A stretch of DNA of 64,000 nt, taken from Saprospiraceae bacterium (GTDB lineage Bacteria > Bacteroidota > Bacteroidia > Chitinophagales > Saprospiraceae). Every line of letters begins with the position of its first letter. Position 1 is the stretch's first letter. The notes below the pieces were generated by a model. The model ran no database searches. It saw only the letters and a program-made list of their open reading frames with translations, and was not told the DNA's origin. Made by a program: the position numbers and the translations under genes. Positions 47,017 through 57,219 of the stretch are shown one piece after another. The stretch is taken from positions 124,001 through 188,000 of the forward strand of contig JADKGI010000030.1 of assembly GCA_016722285.1 (NCBI GenBank), given 5' to 3'.

Positions 47017-48549
47017 ATGAATGAATTAGTTGTAATCCTTGATTTTGGCTCTCAATACACTCAATTAATTGCCAGAAGACTCAGAGAACTTAATGTATAT
47101 TGTGAAATATATCCATATAATAAGTTTCCTGAGAGAAATGATATCAAAGCAGTAATTTTTTCCGGAAGTCCATTTTCAGTACTTGACCCCAATGCTCTGG
47201 ATTTTGATCTTGATATTGTATTAAACAAATATCCTGTTTTAGGGATTTGTTATGGGGCCCAGTTAATTTCTCATAAGCTTGGAGGCACTGTTTTGAAATC
47301 AGATAAAAGAGAGTATGGAAAGGCAATCATCACAATCACTGAACCCGATACCGTGTTTGAAGAAATCGATCCGGCTACTCAGGTTTGGATGTCTCATGGT
47401 GACTCCATAACGAAGGTACCGGAAGGATTTGATATTATAGCAAGCACTTCCGATATTGTAGCCGCTTATAAAAGTAAGGAGGAAACTTTTCTCAAACCCG
47501 TATATTGCTTCCAGTTTCATCCTGAGGTGACCCATACCCTACAGGGTAAAGATATTTTATATAATTTTGTTCATGAAATAGCAGGGAGTCAATGTAATTG
47601 GACACCGGCATCTATGGTTTATGAATCAGTTCAAAGGCTAAAGAATGATTTAGGTGAAGATCATGTGATGATGGGCTTATCAGGAGGAGTGGATTCGACC
47701 GTTGCGGCTTGTCTTATTCATAAAGCCATAGGCAAAAGACTTCATTGTGTTTTTGTAGATAACGGGCTTTTACGTAAGGACGAGTTTCAGGAAGTTCTTG
47801 ACTCTTATGAAGGTATGGGATTAAATATTACCGGAATAAGGGCTGGAGATAGATTTTTAGATTCGTTATCAGGCATTTCTGAACCGGAAGAAAAGAGAAA
47901 GATAATAGGCAGATTGTTTATTGAAATATTTGAAGAAGAATCACACAAGCATCCTGAAGTAAAATGGTTGGGTCAAGGCACTATTTACCCAGATGTGATA
48001 GAGTCCGTTTCTGTACATGGCCCATCTGTCACCATCAAATCACATCATAATGTAGGAGGACTACCTGATGGGCTCAAGCTTAAATTAGTCGAACCACTCC
48101 GTATGCTTTTCAAAGATGAGGTGAGGAAAGCCGGGAAAGAACTGGGGGTTCCGGCGCACTTGTTGAGCAGACACCCGTTTCCGGGCCCCGGATTGGGCAT
48201 AAGAGTCTTGGGACCGATTTCGCGTGAGAAAATCAGATTGTGTCAGGAAGCAGACAAAATATATATTGATCATTTGAGATCATCAGGATGGTATAGCAAG
48301 GTATGGCAGGCAGGAGCAATTTTATTGCCGGTACAATCAGTCGGGGTTATGGGTGATGAGAGGACATACGAATTTACGGTTGCTTTACGTTGTGTCAATT
48401 CAACAGACGGTATGACTGCAGAATGGAGCCACTTGCCATATGACTTGTTGGCGTCTATTTCGAGTGAAATAATTAATCAGGTAAAAGGAATAAACAGAGT
48501 AGTTTATGATATCAGTACAAAGCCTCCGGCAACTATTGAGTGGGAATAG
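47017..48549 (+). CDS. guaA: GMP synthase (glutamine-hydrolysing)
   Basis: GuaA converts XMP to GMP. From the ATG at 47017 it has 510 residues. Residues 1-190 are the class I amidotransferase: VVILDFGSQYTQLIARRLRE, nucleophile Cys in GICYGAQLISHKLGG near 78 and His/Glu in FQFHPEVTHT near 170. The ATP-pyrophosphatase follows with GLSGGVDSTVAACL near 220, then the dimerisation domain ending RCVNSTDGMTAEWSHLPYDL and VYDISTKPPATIEWE. The upstream start at 46999 is rejected because the promoter box lies inside it. The lipoprotein gene overlaps its 3' end. Confidence 0.97.
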   Translation: MNELVVILDFGSQYTQLIARRLRELNVYCEIYPYNKFPERNDIKAVIFSGSPFSVLDPNALDFDLDIVLNKYPVLGICYGAQLISHKLGGTVLKSDKREYGKAIITITEPDTVFEEIDPATQVWMSHGDSITKVPEGFDIIASTSDIVAAYKSKEETFLKPVYCFQFHPEVTHTLQGKDILYNFVHEIAGSQCNWTPASMVYESVQRLKNDLGEDHVMMGLSGGVDSTVAACLIHKAIGKRLHCVFVDNGLLRKDEFQEVLDSYEGMGLNITGIRAGDRFLDSLSGISEPEEKRKIIGRLFIEIFEEESHKHPEVKWLGQGTIYPDVIESVSVHGPSVTIKSHHNVGGLPDGLKLKLVEPLRMLFKDEVRKAGKELGVPAHLLSRHPFPGPGLGIRVLGPISREKIRLCQEADKIYIDHLRSSGWYSKVWQAGAILLPVQSVGVMGDERTYEFTVALRCVNSTDGMTAEWSHLPYDLLASISSEIINQVKGINRVVYDISTKPPATIEWE

Positions 48550-49899
48550 ATATTATTTGTTCTTGTTAATCCCGTTGTTAATATCATCTTGTTCCGTAGC
48601 TAAGAAAGCTACTGAAAATAAAGATGTACAAATCGTCAATGCCGGTACCAAGCCGACTGACAATCAGGTAGTCAATAAAAAAGGAAGTGAGCCAGGCTTG
48701 AAAATAGATACTATCAAATGGTCAGATACATCGTCAAAAAATGCCCCCATCAGAATAATTCCCCAAAAAAATGTAGAATACAGAGATGGCTTGGATTTTA
48801 AAGATCAGTACAACCTGACATTATTAATTCCACTTAATTCCAATGGAAGTGCCAATCCCGTGGATTCAAGATTTGTACAATTCTATGCAGGATTTTTGAG
48901 AGGGCTGGAATCCCTTGATGATGAAGGTATAAAATTGAATGTCAAGGTGATAGATACAGAAGAAGGCACAGAAAAAATTTCTGAACATGCAGGAGAGATA
49001 CTTACCCCATCCATGGATCTGGTCATAGGCCCCTTTGATAGAGACGACGTCAAAGTTTTTGCTGATGAATGCAAATTGAAGAGTATCCCAATGGTATCTC
49101 CGTGGCAAACCAGTACAAAGATCACCAACGAAAATCCATATTACATACAGATAAAGCCCAATCTTAAAGAGCATTTTTTAAAGCTTGCTGAAAATACTTT
49201 TCAAATTATAAAAAAGGCGAAGTAGCCATTTTAGGCAAAAACAATAAAGAAACGGTTTCCTGGATTAATTTTTTTCAGGAGTCAATAAAAACAACTTATG
49301 GGGTAGATCAGTTTTTTAATTCCTATTTTATTGATACTGATAGCTTAAATTTAGGTTTAGCGGTGTTTGACAAGCTATATAAATCAAAAATACAAGCAGT
49401 CATTTTGCCAAATTATTCTTATAATGATGAAGATTTTCTTTACTCAAGTCTAAGGCGACTTACTGCAGAAAGAAATGGGCGTCACATTACAGTTTATGGA
49501 ATGCCGATTCTATATGATTCGGATAAGATAGAATTCGACTATTACCATTCATTGAATATAAATGTGGTCATGTCTGATTTTGTAGATCAGGATTTTGGTA
49601 CTATAAGAGAGTTTAGAAGGAATTTTTTAAATATGTATGGTGAGATTCCGACTTCAGAAGCGATTAAAGCGTATGATTTGATATTGTTTCTGGGAAGAAA
49701 TCTATGGAAGTATGGCAGGAATTTTCAAAATTATCTTGAAAATGACGAGCAAACTTATCTTCAAAGTATATATGAAATAAAAAAAGCAAAATCAGATGAT
49801 TCACCCATTGCCGATGACCCTACGAAATTTGATTATTTTGAAAACAAACATCTGGATATAATCGAATTTAAAGGTAACAAATGGCAGAAGAAGAATTAA
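48506..49899 (+). CDS. Periplasmic receptor-like lipoprotein, type 1 binding-protein fold (one-base frameshift)
   Basis: A lipoprotein of about 464 residues: N-terminal LFLLIPLLISSCS with the lipobox Cys near residue 29, a charged linker, then a domain from about 100 with LTLLIPLNSNGS, FVQFYAGFLRGLESL, MDLVIGPFDRDDVKVFADEC and IPMVSPWQTS. This is the pattern of type 1 periplasmic binding proteins, as in branched-chain amino acid receptors and LppC/LpoA. The ligand or partner is unknown. The frame breaks at 49200-49210: adding one A to CAAATT gives FQNYKKGEVAILG and joins the second part. The ATG at 48506 lies inside guaA (44-bp overlap); a TTG at 48536 would also fit. Confidence 0.72.
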
Positions 49900-50528
49900 A
49901 AGGTACTGAAGAAAGTAATCGTATCAGGAAATATAAAAGTGTAATTTCCAACAGGCAGAAGCTGACAGTTATTTTGGAAAACGTGCATGATCCTCATAAT
50001 ATCGGGGCAGTAGTCAGAAGTTGTGATGCAGTTGGAATTTCTGAAATTTTTATTGTTTATTCAATAGGAAGTCATGATTCAATCAGCAAGAAAGTAGGGA
50101 AAAATACATCATCAGGGGCACGAAAATGGATAAAGACGCATTATTTTACAGATCTGCAAACTTGTTTTACTGAAGTTAGGTTAAGGTATGATAAAATTTA
50201 TGGAACGCATTTGAGCACAGATTCTGAATCCCTGTATGGTCTTGACCTGACACAACCCCTAGCCCTGATGTTTGGAAATGAGCATTTAGGAATATCTAAA
50301 GAGGCTCTTAGGTTACTAGATGGCAATTTTATAATACCCCAATATGGAATGGTCCAGAGTCTCAATATAAGTGTGGCATGCGCTGTCTCTTTATTTGAGG
50401 CTGCCAGGCAAAGAGAAGTTAAGAACATGTATGATAAGACTTTCGATGAACAAAGTGAAGCACACCAGACAATGTTGGATTGGTTTGTAGAAAAGCATAT
50501 TGATTATATCCGTAAAAAAGAAAAGTAA
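49881..50528 (+). CDS. SpoU/TrmH family RNA 2'-O-methyltransferase
   Basis: A 215-residue SPOUT methyltransferase. Motif 1 NVHDPHNIGAVVRSCDA near residues 34-50, motif 2 LALMFGNEHLGIS near 130 and motif 3 IPQYGMVQSLNISVACAVSL near 150-170 are all present. The sequence is closest to TrmH (tRNA Gm18) rather than to RlmB, because the knot domain is not preceded by an L30e-like substrate domain. It starts 19 bp inside the end of the lipoprotein gene, so the two are probably translationally coupled. Confidence 0.88.
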   Translation: MAEEELKGTEESNRIRKYKSVISNRQKLTVILENVHDPHNIGAVVRSCDAVGISEIFIVYSIGSHDSISKKVGKNTSSGARKWIKTHYFTDLQTCFTEVRLRYDKIYGTHLSTDSESLYGLDLTQPLALMFGNEHLGISKEALRLLDGNFIIPQYGMVQSLNISVACAVSLFEAARQREVKNMYDKTFDEQSEAHQTMLDWFVEKHIDYIRKKEK

Positions 50529-50588
50529 TTTAGTAGTACCAATGCCTGTATTCATCGAATTAATGTAAAGAGTTAATAGTTTTAAAAT

Positions 50589-50596
50589 TACATTTG
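50589..50596 (+). promoter_or_regulatory. TAnnTTTG promoter box for the coiled-coil gene pair
   Basis: TACATTTG on the plus strand, 21 bases before the ATG at 50618. Confidence 0.5.
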
Positions 50597-50617
50597 CAGT
50601 TGAAATAATACAAAAAT

Positions 50618-51169
50618 ATGACAATTAACCTAAAGGAGCTGTTTTCGCATACTGAGGTAATGAATGATAAAGTCTTAATGAAACTTCTTACAGCAATAAA
50701 AGACGGTCAGCAGAAGGATTTCGATTATCTCAAATTTAAGCAATCATACAAAGCGCTTTGTGGACTAGGTATGGATGCATCAACTGCATCTAAAAGTGCT
50801 TATGTCACAGCATCTACTATGGGACTGACTAAAGAAAAACTCTTGCTTACTGTCCAGCATTATAAAAATATTCTTAACCGGGAGAAAGAACAGTTTGCGG
50901 TCGCCTTAAAAAATCAGATTGCTAAAAATATTGATTCCAAGACTATGGATATCAAAAGGATGCACGATAAGATCTCGGAAAATCAACTTAAAATTATTCA
51001 GATTCAAAAAGAACAAACTATTTTGGAGCAGGAAATTGAAAAGTTGAAACAGGCACTCGATATTTCGCAATCAAAAATAGAAGAAACCAGAAATCAGTTT
51101 AAGCAAACCTTTGATGTATTATATAATGAAGTCGAAGAAGATAGCTTGCTTTATGACAGAATTTTATAA
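50618..51169 (+). CDS. Small coiled-coil protein, uncharacterised, paired with a PspA-like membrane protein
   Basis: A 183-residue soluble protein not assigned to a known family. Residues 1-95 are helical with a compact domain (KFKQSYKALCGLGMDASTAS, ASTMGLTKEKLLLTVQHYKN). Residues about 110-170 form a long heptad-like coiled coil rich in Lys, Glu, Ile and Gln. No signal peptide, no membrane segment, no catalytic motif. It is followed after 70 bp by the membrane-anchored coiled-coil protein, and a further promoter box lies between them. A partner role in one complex is inferred only from position and shared coiled-coil content. Confidence 0.6.
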   Translation: MTINLKELFSHTEVMNDKVLMKLLTAIKDGQQKDFDYLKFKQSYKALCGLGMDASTASKSAYVTASTMGLTKEKLLLTVQHYKNILNREKEQFAVALKNQIAKNIDSKTMDIKRMHDKISENQLKIIQIQKEQTILEQEIEKLKQALDISQSKIEETRNQFKQTFDVLYNEVEEDSLLYDRIL

Positions 51170-51186
51170 AATATTGAAGAGATTGA

Positions 51187-51194
51187 TATCTTTG
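51187..51194 (+). promoter_or_regulatory. TAnnTTTG promoter box for the PspA-like membrane protein gene
   Basis: TATCTTTG on the plus strand, 45 bases before the ATG at 51240, so this gene can also be transcribed separately from the upstream one. Confidence 0.45.
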
Positions 51195-51239
51195 TACATA
51201 ATTTTAATTTAATTTTACAAAACAAAACTTATAAGAAAG

Positions 51240-52247
51240 ATGGCAAATTTTCCTAATACAGAATTTAAACCTAAATCCTTCTGGCAAAAGCCTGAGGGGA
51301 AAACAGGCACTTTTTTTTTAGCTGCAATAATCGGTGGCATAGGATTTCTACTTTTTAAATACAGTGCAGCCATCCTGGCCATGCTGACAAATACTATTGG
51401 TATTGTAGCCTTATTGGCCGTTTTGGGTATCATCATTTATATGGTTCTGGATCCCAAGTGGAGGACATTGGTATCATATATGTACAAAAGTATCATGCGA
51501 TGGATTACAGGCGTCTTTGTGACGATCGATCCGATAGGTATTTTGAAAAATTACATCAGTGATCTTCAGGACAATTTACAGAAAATGGGAACCCAAATAG
51601 GCAATCTTAAAGGACAGATGAGAAAGTTGATTACCATTGTAGAAGAGAACACCAAAGAGATCAAAAATAGTATGCTTATAGCTAAGAAGGCTAAAGAGCA
51701 ATCTAATGAAAGTGCCATGTTACTGGCCAGCAGAAAAGCAGCCCGGCTTCAGGAGAGCAATGAAAAATATACTGAATTGCATACCAAAATGTCAATTCTA
51801 TACAGGGTTTTGACTAAAATGTATTCCAATTCAGAAATACTAATCGAAGACACGACCGATCAGGTCAAGGTCAAAGAGCAGGAAAGAACTGCGATAAGAG
51901 CAAGTCATTCAGCCATGAGATCAGCTATGAGTATAATCAAAGGCGATGCAGATAAGAGAGCTATGTTTGATCAGGCTATGGAAGTGATAGCGGATGACGT
52001 AGCAAATAAAGTCGGAGAAATGGAAAGATTTATGGAAATGTCTTCCAACTTTATGAATTCTATTGATCTTCAAAACGGGGTGTTTGAAGAGCAGGGGCTT
52101 AAGATGCTGGAAGATTATGAAAAGAATTCAACCTTACTTTTACTTGGCGGTAAAGCAACGGCCAATGAGGAAATACTGGAACTAAAACAACCTGACATTC
52201 AGACCCGAGGAACCGGATCAGCTTACGATGGATTATTTAATTCCTGA
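51240..52247 (+). CDS. Membrane-anchored PspA/ESCRT-III-like coiled-coil protein, uncharacterised
   Basis: A 335-residue protein. Residues about 22-70 form two adjacent membrane helices (FLAAIIGGIGFLLFKYSAAI and IGIVALLAVLGIIIYMVL). From about 95, DPIGILKNYISDLQDNLQKM is followed by a very long basic and Gln/Glu-rich helical region up to about 300, then a short C-terminal tail. The DP...LxxYIxDLQDNL start, the continuous helical hairpin and the absence of other domains recall PspA/IM30 (bacterial ESCRT-III relatives), which remodel membranes. Canonical PspA lacks membrane helices, so this would be a tethered variant. No enzyme motif is seen. The assignment is by pattern only. Confidence 0.5.
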   Translation: MANFPNTEFKPKSFWQKPEGKTGTFFLAAIIGGIGFLLFKYSAAILAMLTNTIGIVALLAVLGIIIYMVLDPKWRTLVSYMYKSIMRWITGVFVTIDPIGILKNYISDLQDNLQKMGTQIGNLKGQMRKLITIVEENTKEIKNSMLIAKKAKEQSNESAMLLASRKAARLQESNEKYTELHTKMSILYRVLTKMYSNSEILIEDTTDQVKVKEQERTAIRASHSAMRSAMSIIKGDADKRAMFDQAMEVIADDVANKVGEMERFMEMSSNFMNSIDLQNGVFEEQGLKMLEDYEKNSTLLLLGGKATANEEILELKQPDIQTRGTGSAYDGLFNS

Positions 52248-52408
52248 TTGTACCGAAAGTTATTTTTAAATTTAAAATAAGTTTATTTAAAGGTAAATTA
52301 ATTTTTCCGCTTTTGATGATGCGTGTGCAGCTTTCATAATTGTAAAGTGTTCATTTCAGGATTTAGATTGCAATAATTTGTTTTAGCTATTAATGTAATA
52401 TCATTTAA

Positions 52409-53917
52409 ATGATTAGACTATCCTTACCTGAAGAGATATTGAGTCCGCTGTTTAAAGATGTTGCATTAAGTAATATAATATCTGATGGCAAGATTTGGGC
52501 AGATGCAATCCCCAGATTTGCTATCGATATTATTTTGAATCAATATCAACTGGAAAAAGACAAATCTGATTTTTCCCTGAAAAACTTCATTGGTGAAAAT
52601 TTTGAATTAACAAAGGCATCTACTTCCACTTTTGTTTCAGATACATCAATGTCCGTTACAGAACATATCAACAGCTTGTGGTCTTTTCTAACCAGACAGA
52701 GCGATATGCAAGTGGAAGGAAGTTCATTAATCCCGTTGCCTTATCCATACGTAGTACCAGGTGGCAGGTTTAATGAAATTTACTACTGGGACAGTTATTT
52801 TACGATGCTTGGACTTAGGGTTAGCGGTAAAAATGATTTGATAGCATCCATGGTAGATAATTTTGCCTGGCTTATAAGGGAAGTTGGTTTCATACCTAAT
52901 GGTAATAGAACATATTTTCTGAGCCGGTCCCAACCTCCATATTTTAGTCTCATGGTGTCATTACTTTCAGAGATTTTTGGAGAGGCAATATTGATTAAGT
53001 ATAAAGATGAGTTGGTGTTGGAATATAAATTCTGGATGGAAAATGTCGGGCATAATTCATCAGGACACTGTATCAATCTGAATGGGGCGCATATGCTTAA
53101 CAGATATTATGACTTACTCAATACTCCCAGGTCTGAGATGTATAGTGAAGACGTCCACCTAAGTAGTAGTTTCAGTGGTGATCCTTCTTCATTATATCAG
53201 CATATGAGGAGCGCATGTGAGTCAGGTTGGGATTTCAGCAGCAGGTGGTGCTCAGACCCTTGTGCCATTGCTTCTATTCACACAGGGGATATACTACCCG
53301 TTGATCTCAACTGCCTGTTATTTCATCTTGAAGTGACCATAGCCCGGGTGATGTCTCTGCAAGGTCATAAAATGGAAGCAGATGTTTATGCTGCAAACGC
53401 AGAACAACGGAAGAATTTAATTATTGAATATTTTTGGGATGAGGAATCAGGTTACTTTTTCGATTTTGATTTTGTGAGAGGAAAAAGAACCGGATCAATC
53501 AACGCAGCAGGGATATTCCCATTATTTTTTAAGGTGGCTACTCAGGAGCAAGGTGAAAGATCTCTTCTTTTTTTGTCCAAAAATTTGTTGAAAGAAGGAG
53601 GTATAGTCACCACTAATATAAATTCAGGCCAGCAATGGGATGCTCCGAATGGTTGGGCACCTTTGCAGTGGATTTCTGTAGTTGCTGCTCTAAATTATAA
53701 TAATACAACTCTTGCAACGACCATTATTTCTAATTGGACAAAACTTAACCAAAAGGTTTTTAATGAAACGGGAAAGATGCTTGAAAAATACGATGTGGTG
53801 GAATCAGGAAAATTAGGAGGGGGAGGCGAATATCCTGTGCAGGATGGCTTTGGGTGGACCAATGGGGTATATCTGGCAATGAAGTCTTTAGAAATATCGA
53901 TAGGAAGCAAAATGTAG
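52409..53917 (+). CDS. Alpha,alpha-trehalase, GH37
   Basis: A 502-residue glycoside hydrolase family 37 enzyme hydrolysing trehalose to two glucose. Both trehalase signatures are visible: PGGRFNEIYYWDSYFTMLGL near residue 117 and QWDAPNGWAPLQW near 410; RSGCESGWDFSSRW-type ACESGWDFSSRWCSD near 270 contains the catalytic Asp region, and GGGGEYPVQDGFGWTNG lies near 470. There is no signal peptide, unlike periplasmic TreA, so it is probably cytoplasmic as TreF. It stands alone. Confidence 0.93.
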   Translation: MIRLSLPEEILSPLFKDVALSNIISDGKIWADAIPRFAIDIILNQYQLEKDKSDFSLKNFIGENFELTKASTSTFVSDTSMSVTEHINSLWSFLTRQSDMQVEGSSLIPLPYPYVVPGGRFNEIYYWDSYFTMLGLRVSGKNDLIASMVDNFAWLIREVGFIPNGNRTYFLSRSQPPYFSLMVSLLSEIFGEAILIKYKDELVLEYKFWMENVGHNSSGHCINLNGAHMLNRYYDLLNTPRSEMYSEDVHLSSSFSGDPSSLYQHMRSACESGWDFSSRWCSDPCAIASIHTGDILPVDLNCLLFHLEVTIARVMSLQGHKMEADVYAANAEQRKNLIIEYFWDEESGYFFDFDFVRGKRTGSINAAGIFPLFFKVATQEQGERSLLFLSKNLLKEGGIVTTNINSGQQWDAPNGWAPLQWISVVAALNYNNTTLATTIISNWTKLNQKVFNETGKMLEKYDVVESGKLGGGGEYPVQDGFGWTNGVYLAMKSLEISIGSKM

Positions 53918-54173
53918 CCAAAGCCAATATCCGTAATTATCTATTAAAATCCTAAAGTTTTTGTACTCTTACATATTTATCATACTTTTGAAATCATTAT
54001 GTTTGTTATAAATAGTGAAACTAATGCTAACATGATCTAATGTCAGAATTTACACAGGTAAAATGTTTTTACCATATGGTTTGTTTACTCTTTTCTGAAA
54101 AAAAAAGACAATCACTTTATTTTTAAAATACTCTAACTCAGATAATACCTGCTGACAAATTAATAGATATACT

Positions 54174-55502
54174 ATGTCAAATCAAAACAATCAATTATTA
54201 AAGCTTTTAGGTGTGGGCTTCGGAATTGCTGTAACTGTGGGTGGTACCATCGGAACAGGAATCTTACGCAAACCAGGACCGATAGCAGCACAGATAGGCG
54301 AACCATGGGTTATCCTGTTATTATGGTTAGCAGTAGGGATTTATGCACTACTGGGAGTATTTTGTGCCATAGAATTGGCTATTTCCATGCCACAGGCCGG
54401 TGCGTGGTATGTATATGCAAGACGGGCATTTGGTAATTATTTTGGCTTTGTAACCGGTATAACTAGCTGGCTGGGCACTGTTTCGGCTTTGGGATTCGGA
54501 GCTTATACCATGAGCGAATACATAGCTTTACTTATTCCAGATACGGAGACATATATTCAGATGATGTCTGTACTTCTGCTTATGCTATTGACAGGATTTC
54601 ACTGGTTAGGGACGAAATCTGCCGGTAAGTCACAAGAGGTTCTGGCAGTTATCAAAGCTGTCGGGCTGATTATTTTTGTAATTGTTTGTTTTATCTTTGG
54701 CAAAAGCCCCACTAACCAGAGCATGACTGATACCATCAATACTACTGCAGTCCCGCTGACATTCATTAGTATAATTGCAGCTTTGCAGGCTATTTTTTAC
54801 ACCTATGATGGTTGGCATACTGCAGCTTACTTTACTGAGGAGAACACTGACCCAGCTAAAACGCTACCAAAATCTATGATCTCCGGAGTAATCCTGATCA
54901 TTGTAATATACCTTCTGGTGAATGGTGCCATTTTATTTGCATTACCGAAGGAAATGCTGATGAACTCCAAACTGGCTGCTGCGGACACGATTAGTTATAT
55001 TTTTGGAGACGGATATTCCAAAATTATTACCATGTTTCTTATGATTTCAATATTGGGTATTGTCAATGCTCAGATAATGTTTGCGCCAAGGGTGATTTTT
55101 TCTATGAGTCGCGATCATCTTTTCTTTAAAGCAGCGACCAGAGTAAATGCTGTGGGAACACCTTCAGTAGCTATGCCATTGACAGCATTTTTATCTGTTT
55201 TGTTGATTTTGAGTGGCAAGGATACTTGTGGTAAACTATCTGACATAGCTACATTTTTCTTTGTATTAAGTTATGCAGCAGGATTTGCGGCATTAGTCAG
55301 GCTTCGATATACTGAGCCTGAATTATCACGGCCTTTTAAAGCACCCTGGTTTCCGTATCTTCCTTATTTTCTCTTAATTTTATCAATCATGTTTCTGGCT
55401 GGGGCGGTATATACTGATTTACAAAGCAGCAAATTTGCATTGATATTTTTATTATTGAGTTATCCATTATATTATCTGGTGGATAAAATGAATAAGGTAT
55501 AA
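54174..55502 (+). CDS. APC-family amino acid permease
   Basis: A 442-residue permease with twelve predicted helices. The N-terminal VTVGGTIGTGILRKPGPIAA is the family's unwound helix 1 (GxxIGxGI), AISMPQAGAWYVYARRAFGN follows, and IIAALQAIFYTYDGWHTAAY gives helix 6. The later FAPRVIFSMSRDHLFF is typical for the amino acid-polyamine-organocation superfamily. The substrate cannot be predicted. No cotranscribed neighbour; the 256-bp spacer before it is AT-rich without a recognisable promoter. Confidence 0.88.
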   Translation: MSNQNNQLLKLLGVGFGIAVTVGGTIGTGILRKPGPIAAQIGEPWVILLLWLAVGIYALLGVFCAIELAISMPQAGAWYVYARRAFGNYFGFVTGITSWLGTVSALGFGAYTMSEYIALLIPDTETYIQMMSVLLLMLLTGFHWLGTKSAGKSQEVLAVIKAVGLIIFVIVCFIFGKSPTNQSMTDTINTTAVPLTFISIIAALQAIFYTYDGWHTAAYFTEENTDPAKTLPKSMISGVILIIVIYLLVNGAILFALPKEMLMNSKLAAADTISYIFGDGYSKIITMFLMISILGIVNAQIMFAPRVIFSMSRDHLFFKAATRVNAVGTPSVAMPLTAFLSVLLILSGKDTCGKLSDIATFFFVLSYAAGFAALVRLRYTEPELSRPFKAPWFPYLPYFLLILSIMFLAGAVYTDLQSSKFALIFLLLSYPLYYLVDKMNKV

Positions 55503-55550
55503 TATTGGAAATGAATTTTTAATTTGTTTGTACAAAGGAATTAATGCAAT

Positions 55551-56273
55551 CTACTGTTCACCTAAAATCCAGGAGGCTTTATATTTGATCTTATAATTTT
55601 TAGTTATATATGAACGAATATGATCCATCGCCACATCAATATCATCTGTAAATTTTATCAGATTTTGGTCGCCTGGTGAGATTGTCTTTTCGTCTATCAT
55701 CCTTTCCGTCATTTCAAAAATATCTTTGTAATACTCTTCTCCCATGATCACCACCGGGAAGTTATGAAGAATGCCGGTTTGTATCAGAGTCAGTGTCTCA
55801 AATAATTCATCAAGCGTTCCGTATCCACCTGGGAGGACAACAAATGCATAAGAGTATTTAGTAAGCAAAACTTTTCTGACAAAAAAATAGTCAAAATCTA
55901 CAATCTTTGTCAAAAAAGGATTTGACACCTGCTCTTTTGGTAGTTTGATGGTACATCCTATAGATATACCACCAGCCTGAACTGCGCCACGATTTGCAGC
56001 TTCCATTATACCGGGACCACCACCTGTCATGACTGCAAAACCTAGTTCTGAAAGTGCCTGGCCCAGCTCCATGGCTTTTTGATAATACATATTTGACTCG
56101 GCAAATCTGGCAGAGCCAAATACCGTAACACAAGGACCTATAAAGTGAAGTTTTCTGAATCCTCTGAAAAACTGGATAACGACTTTAAATAAAAATAAGA
56201 ATTCTTTTCCCCGACTATTTGGTCCCGCAAGAAACTGTGCATTAGAGTTTAATAACCGCTTTTCATTCAGCAT
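55551..56273 (-). CDS. LOG family protein (TIGR00730 Rossmann fold, nucleoside-5'-monophosphate phosphoribohydrolase-like)
   Basis: A 240-residue member of the LOG family. The start of the fold is VTVFGSARFAESNMYYQKA near residue 48, VMTGGGPGIMEAANRGA near 80 (first nucleotide-binding loop) and VLPGGYGTLDELFETLTLIQ near 150 (the PGGxGTxxE catalytic motif). LOG enzymes release the base from nucleoside monophosphates and were formerly called lysine decarboxylases. The first 45 residues are an extra helical extension. It stands 50 bp downstream of the universal stress protein gene on the same strand and may belong to that unit. Confidence 0.88.
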   Translation of the reverse strand: MLNEKRLLNSNAQFLAGPNSRGKEFLFLFKVVIQFFRGFRKLHFIGPCVTVFGSARFAESNMYYQKAMELGQALSELGFAVMTGGGPGIMEAANRGAVQAGGISIGCTIKLPKEQVSNPFLTKIVDFDYFFVRKVLLTKYSYAFVVLPGGYGTLDELFETLTLIQTGILHNFPVVIMGEEYYKDIFEMTERMIDEKTISPGDQNLIKFTDDIDVAMDHIRSYITKNYKIKYKASWILGEQ

Positions 56274-56323
56274 AAATCATTGAATTGGTATGATCACTTA
56301 CTAACACAACAATTTGATAATTG

Positions 56324-57165
56324 TTAAACAGAAACTTCAGACGTTTTGTCAGTAAGTATCAGAAGTGGCGAAGTTGAATGAATAGCTGCAAACTCTGATA
56401 TGCTCTTGTGGAATATATTTTGAAATATATTTCTGTGTTTTGTGGATATAACAACGAGATGATTAGTATCTTCGTTAATTAAACTTTTTACACCTTTAAA
56501 CAGATCCTCAGTATCAATTATCTCTAAATGGTACTTTACTTCCGGAAAATATTCGTCCATGATTTTTATAGTATCACTTACATCATATTCATCTTTGGAT
56601 TTGGTTCTGTAATGAACGATTCTCAAATCTGATCCAATTTTTGCACATATTTTTCCGGTGTATAACAAATGGTTTGCATCGTTTTTAAGGTCTCAGACAG
56701 ATAAACTATTTCATCAATTTTTGAATAGGCGGCTCCGGGAGGTACTAAAAAGAGCGGACAATAACAATGATCAATCATATCAAGTGAAAGCGAGCCAAAC
56801 ACTTTTTTAAAATTGTCACCTGATCCGGTCGTACCCATTACCATGATGGTATCTGACTGTTTGGACATTTCGGTGAGTTCAACTCTCGGAAAACCCACTT
56901 TAAAGACACCTTCAATAAAAGGCTCCTTAACAAAGCTACCTATCCAGTCTTGATTTAGAGTATTTACAAGGCTGTCAAGCTTTTCGCGGTGTATTTTTTC
57001 AGCTTCTTCATTGATGACAACAAATTGATTTACATCGGTGGAAGTAGGGTAATAAATATGTGTCAGTAACAACACCCCCGTCAGGTCCTTTGAAAGGTGA
57101 TTGGCAAAGTTATATGCATTATTTGAAGCATCCGAAAAATCTGTGGGAACTAATATCTTTGTCAT
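56324..57165 (-). CDS. Tandem-domain universal stress protein (one-base frameshift)
   Basis: A protein of about 280 residues with two UspA-like domains. Domain 1 (about 1-145): KILVPTDFSDASNNAYNFAN and the ATP-type loop MVMGTTGSGDNFKKVFGS, then LSLDMIDHCYCPLFLVP. Domain 2 (about 155-280) ends HLVVISTKHRNIFQNIFHKS and TSPLLILTDK. The frames join near 56648: adding one A to GAAAAATATG gives TPEKICAKIGSDLRIVHY. The ATG at 57165 is preferred over 57213 because MTKILVPTDF is the Usp start. It lies with CBS proteins and an oxygen-sensor-like kinase, a common context for stress proteins under low oxygen. Confidence 0.85.
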
Positions 57166-57219
57166 TTTGCCATAATTATCAATCTTAAGAATTTTTTGAA
57201 TTACATCCCGCAATGATGC

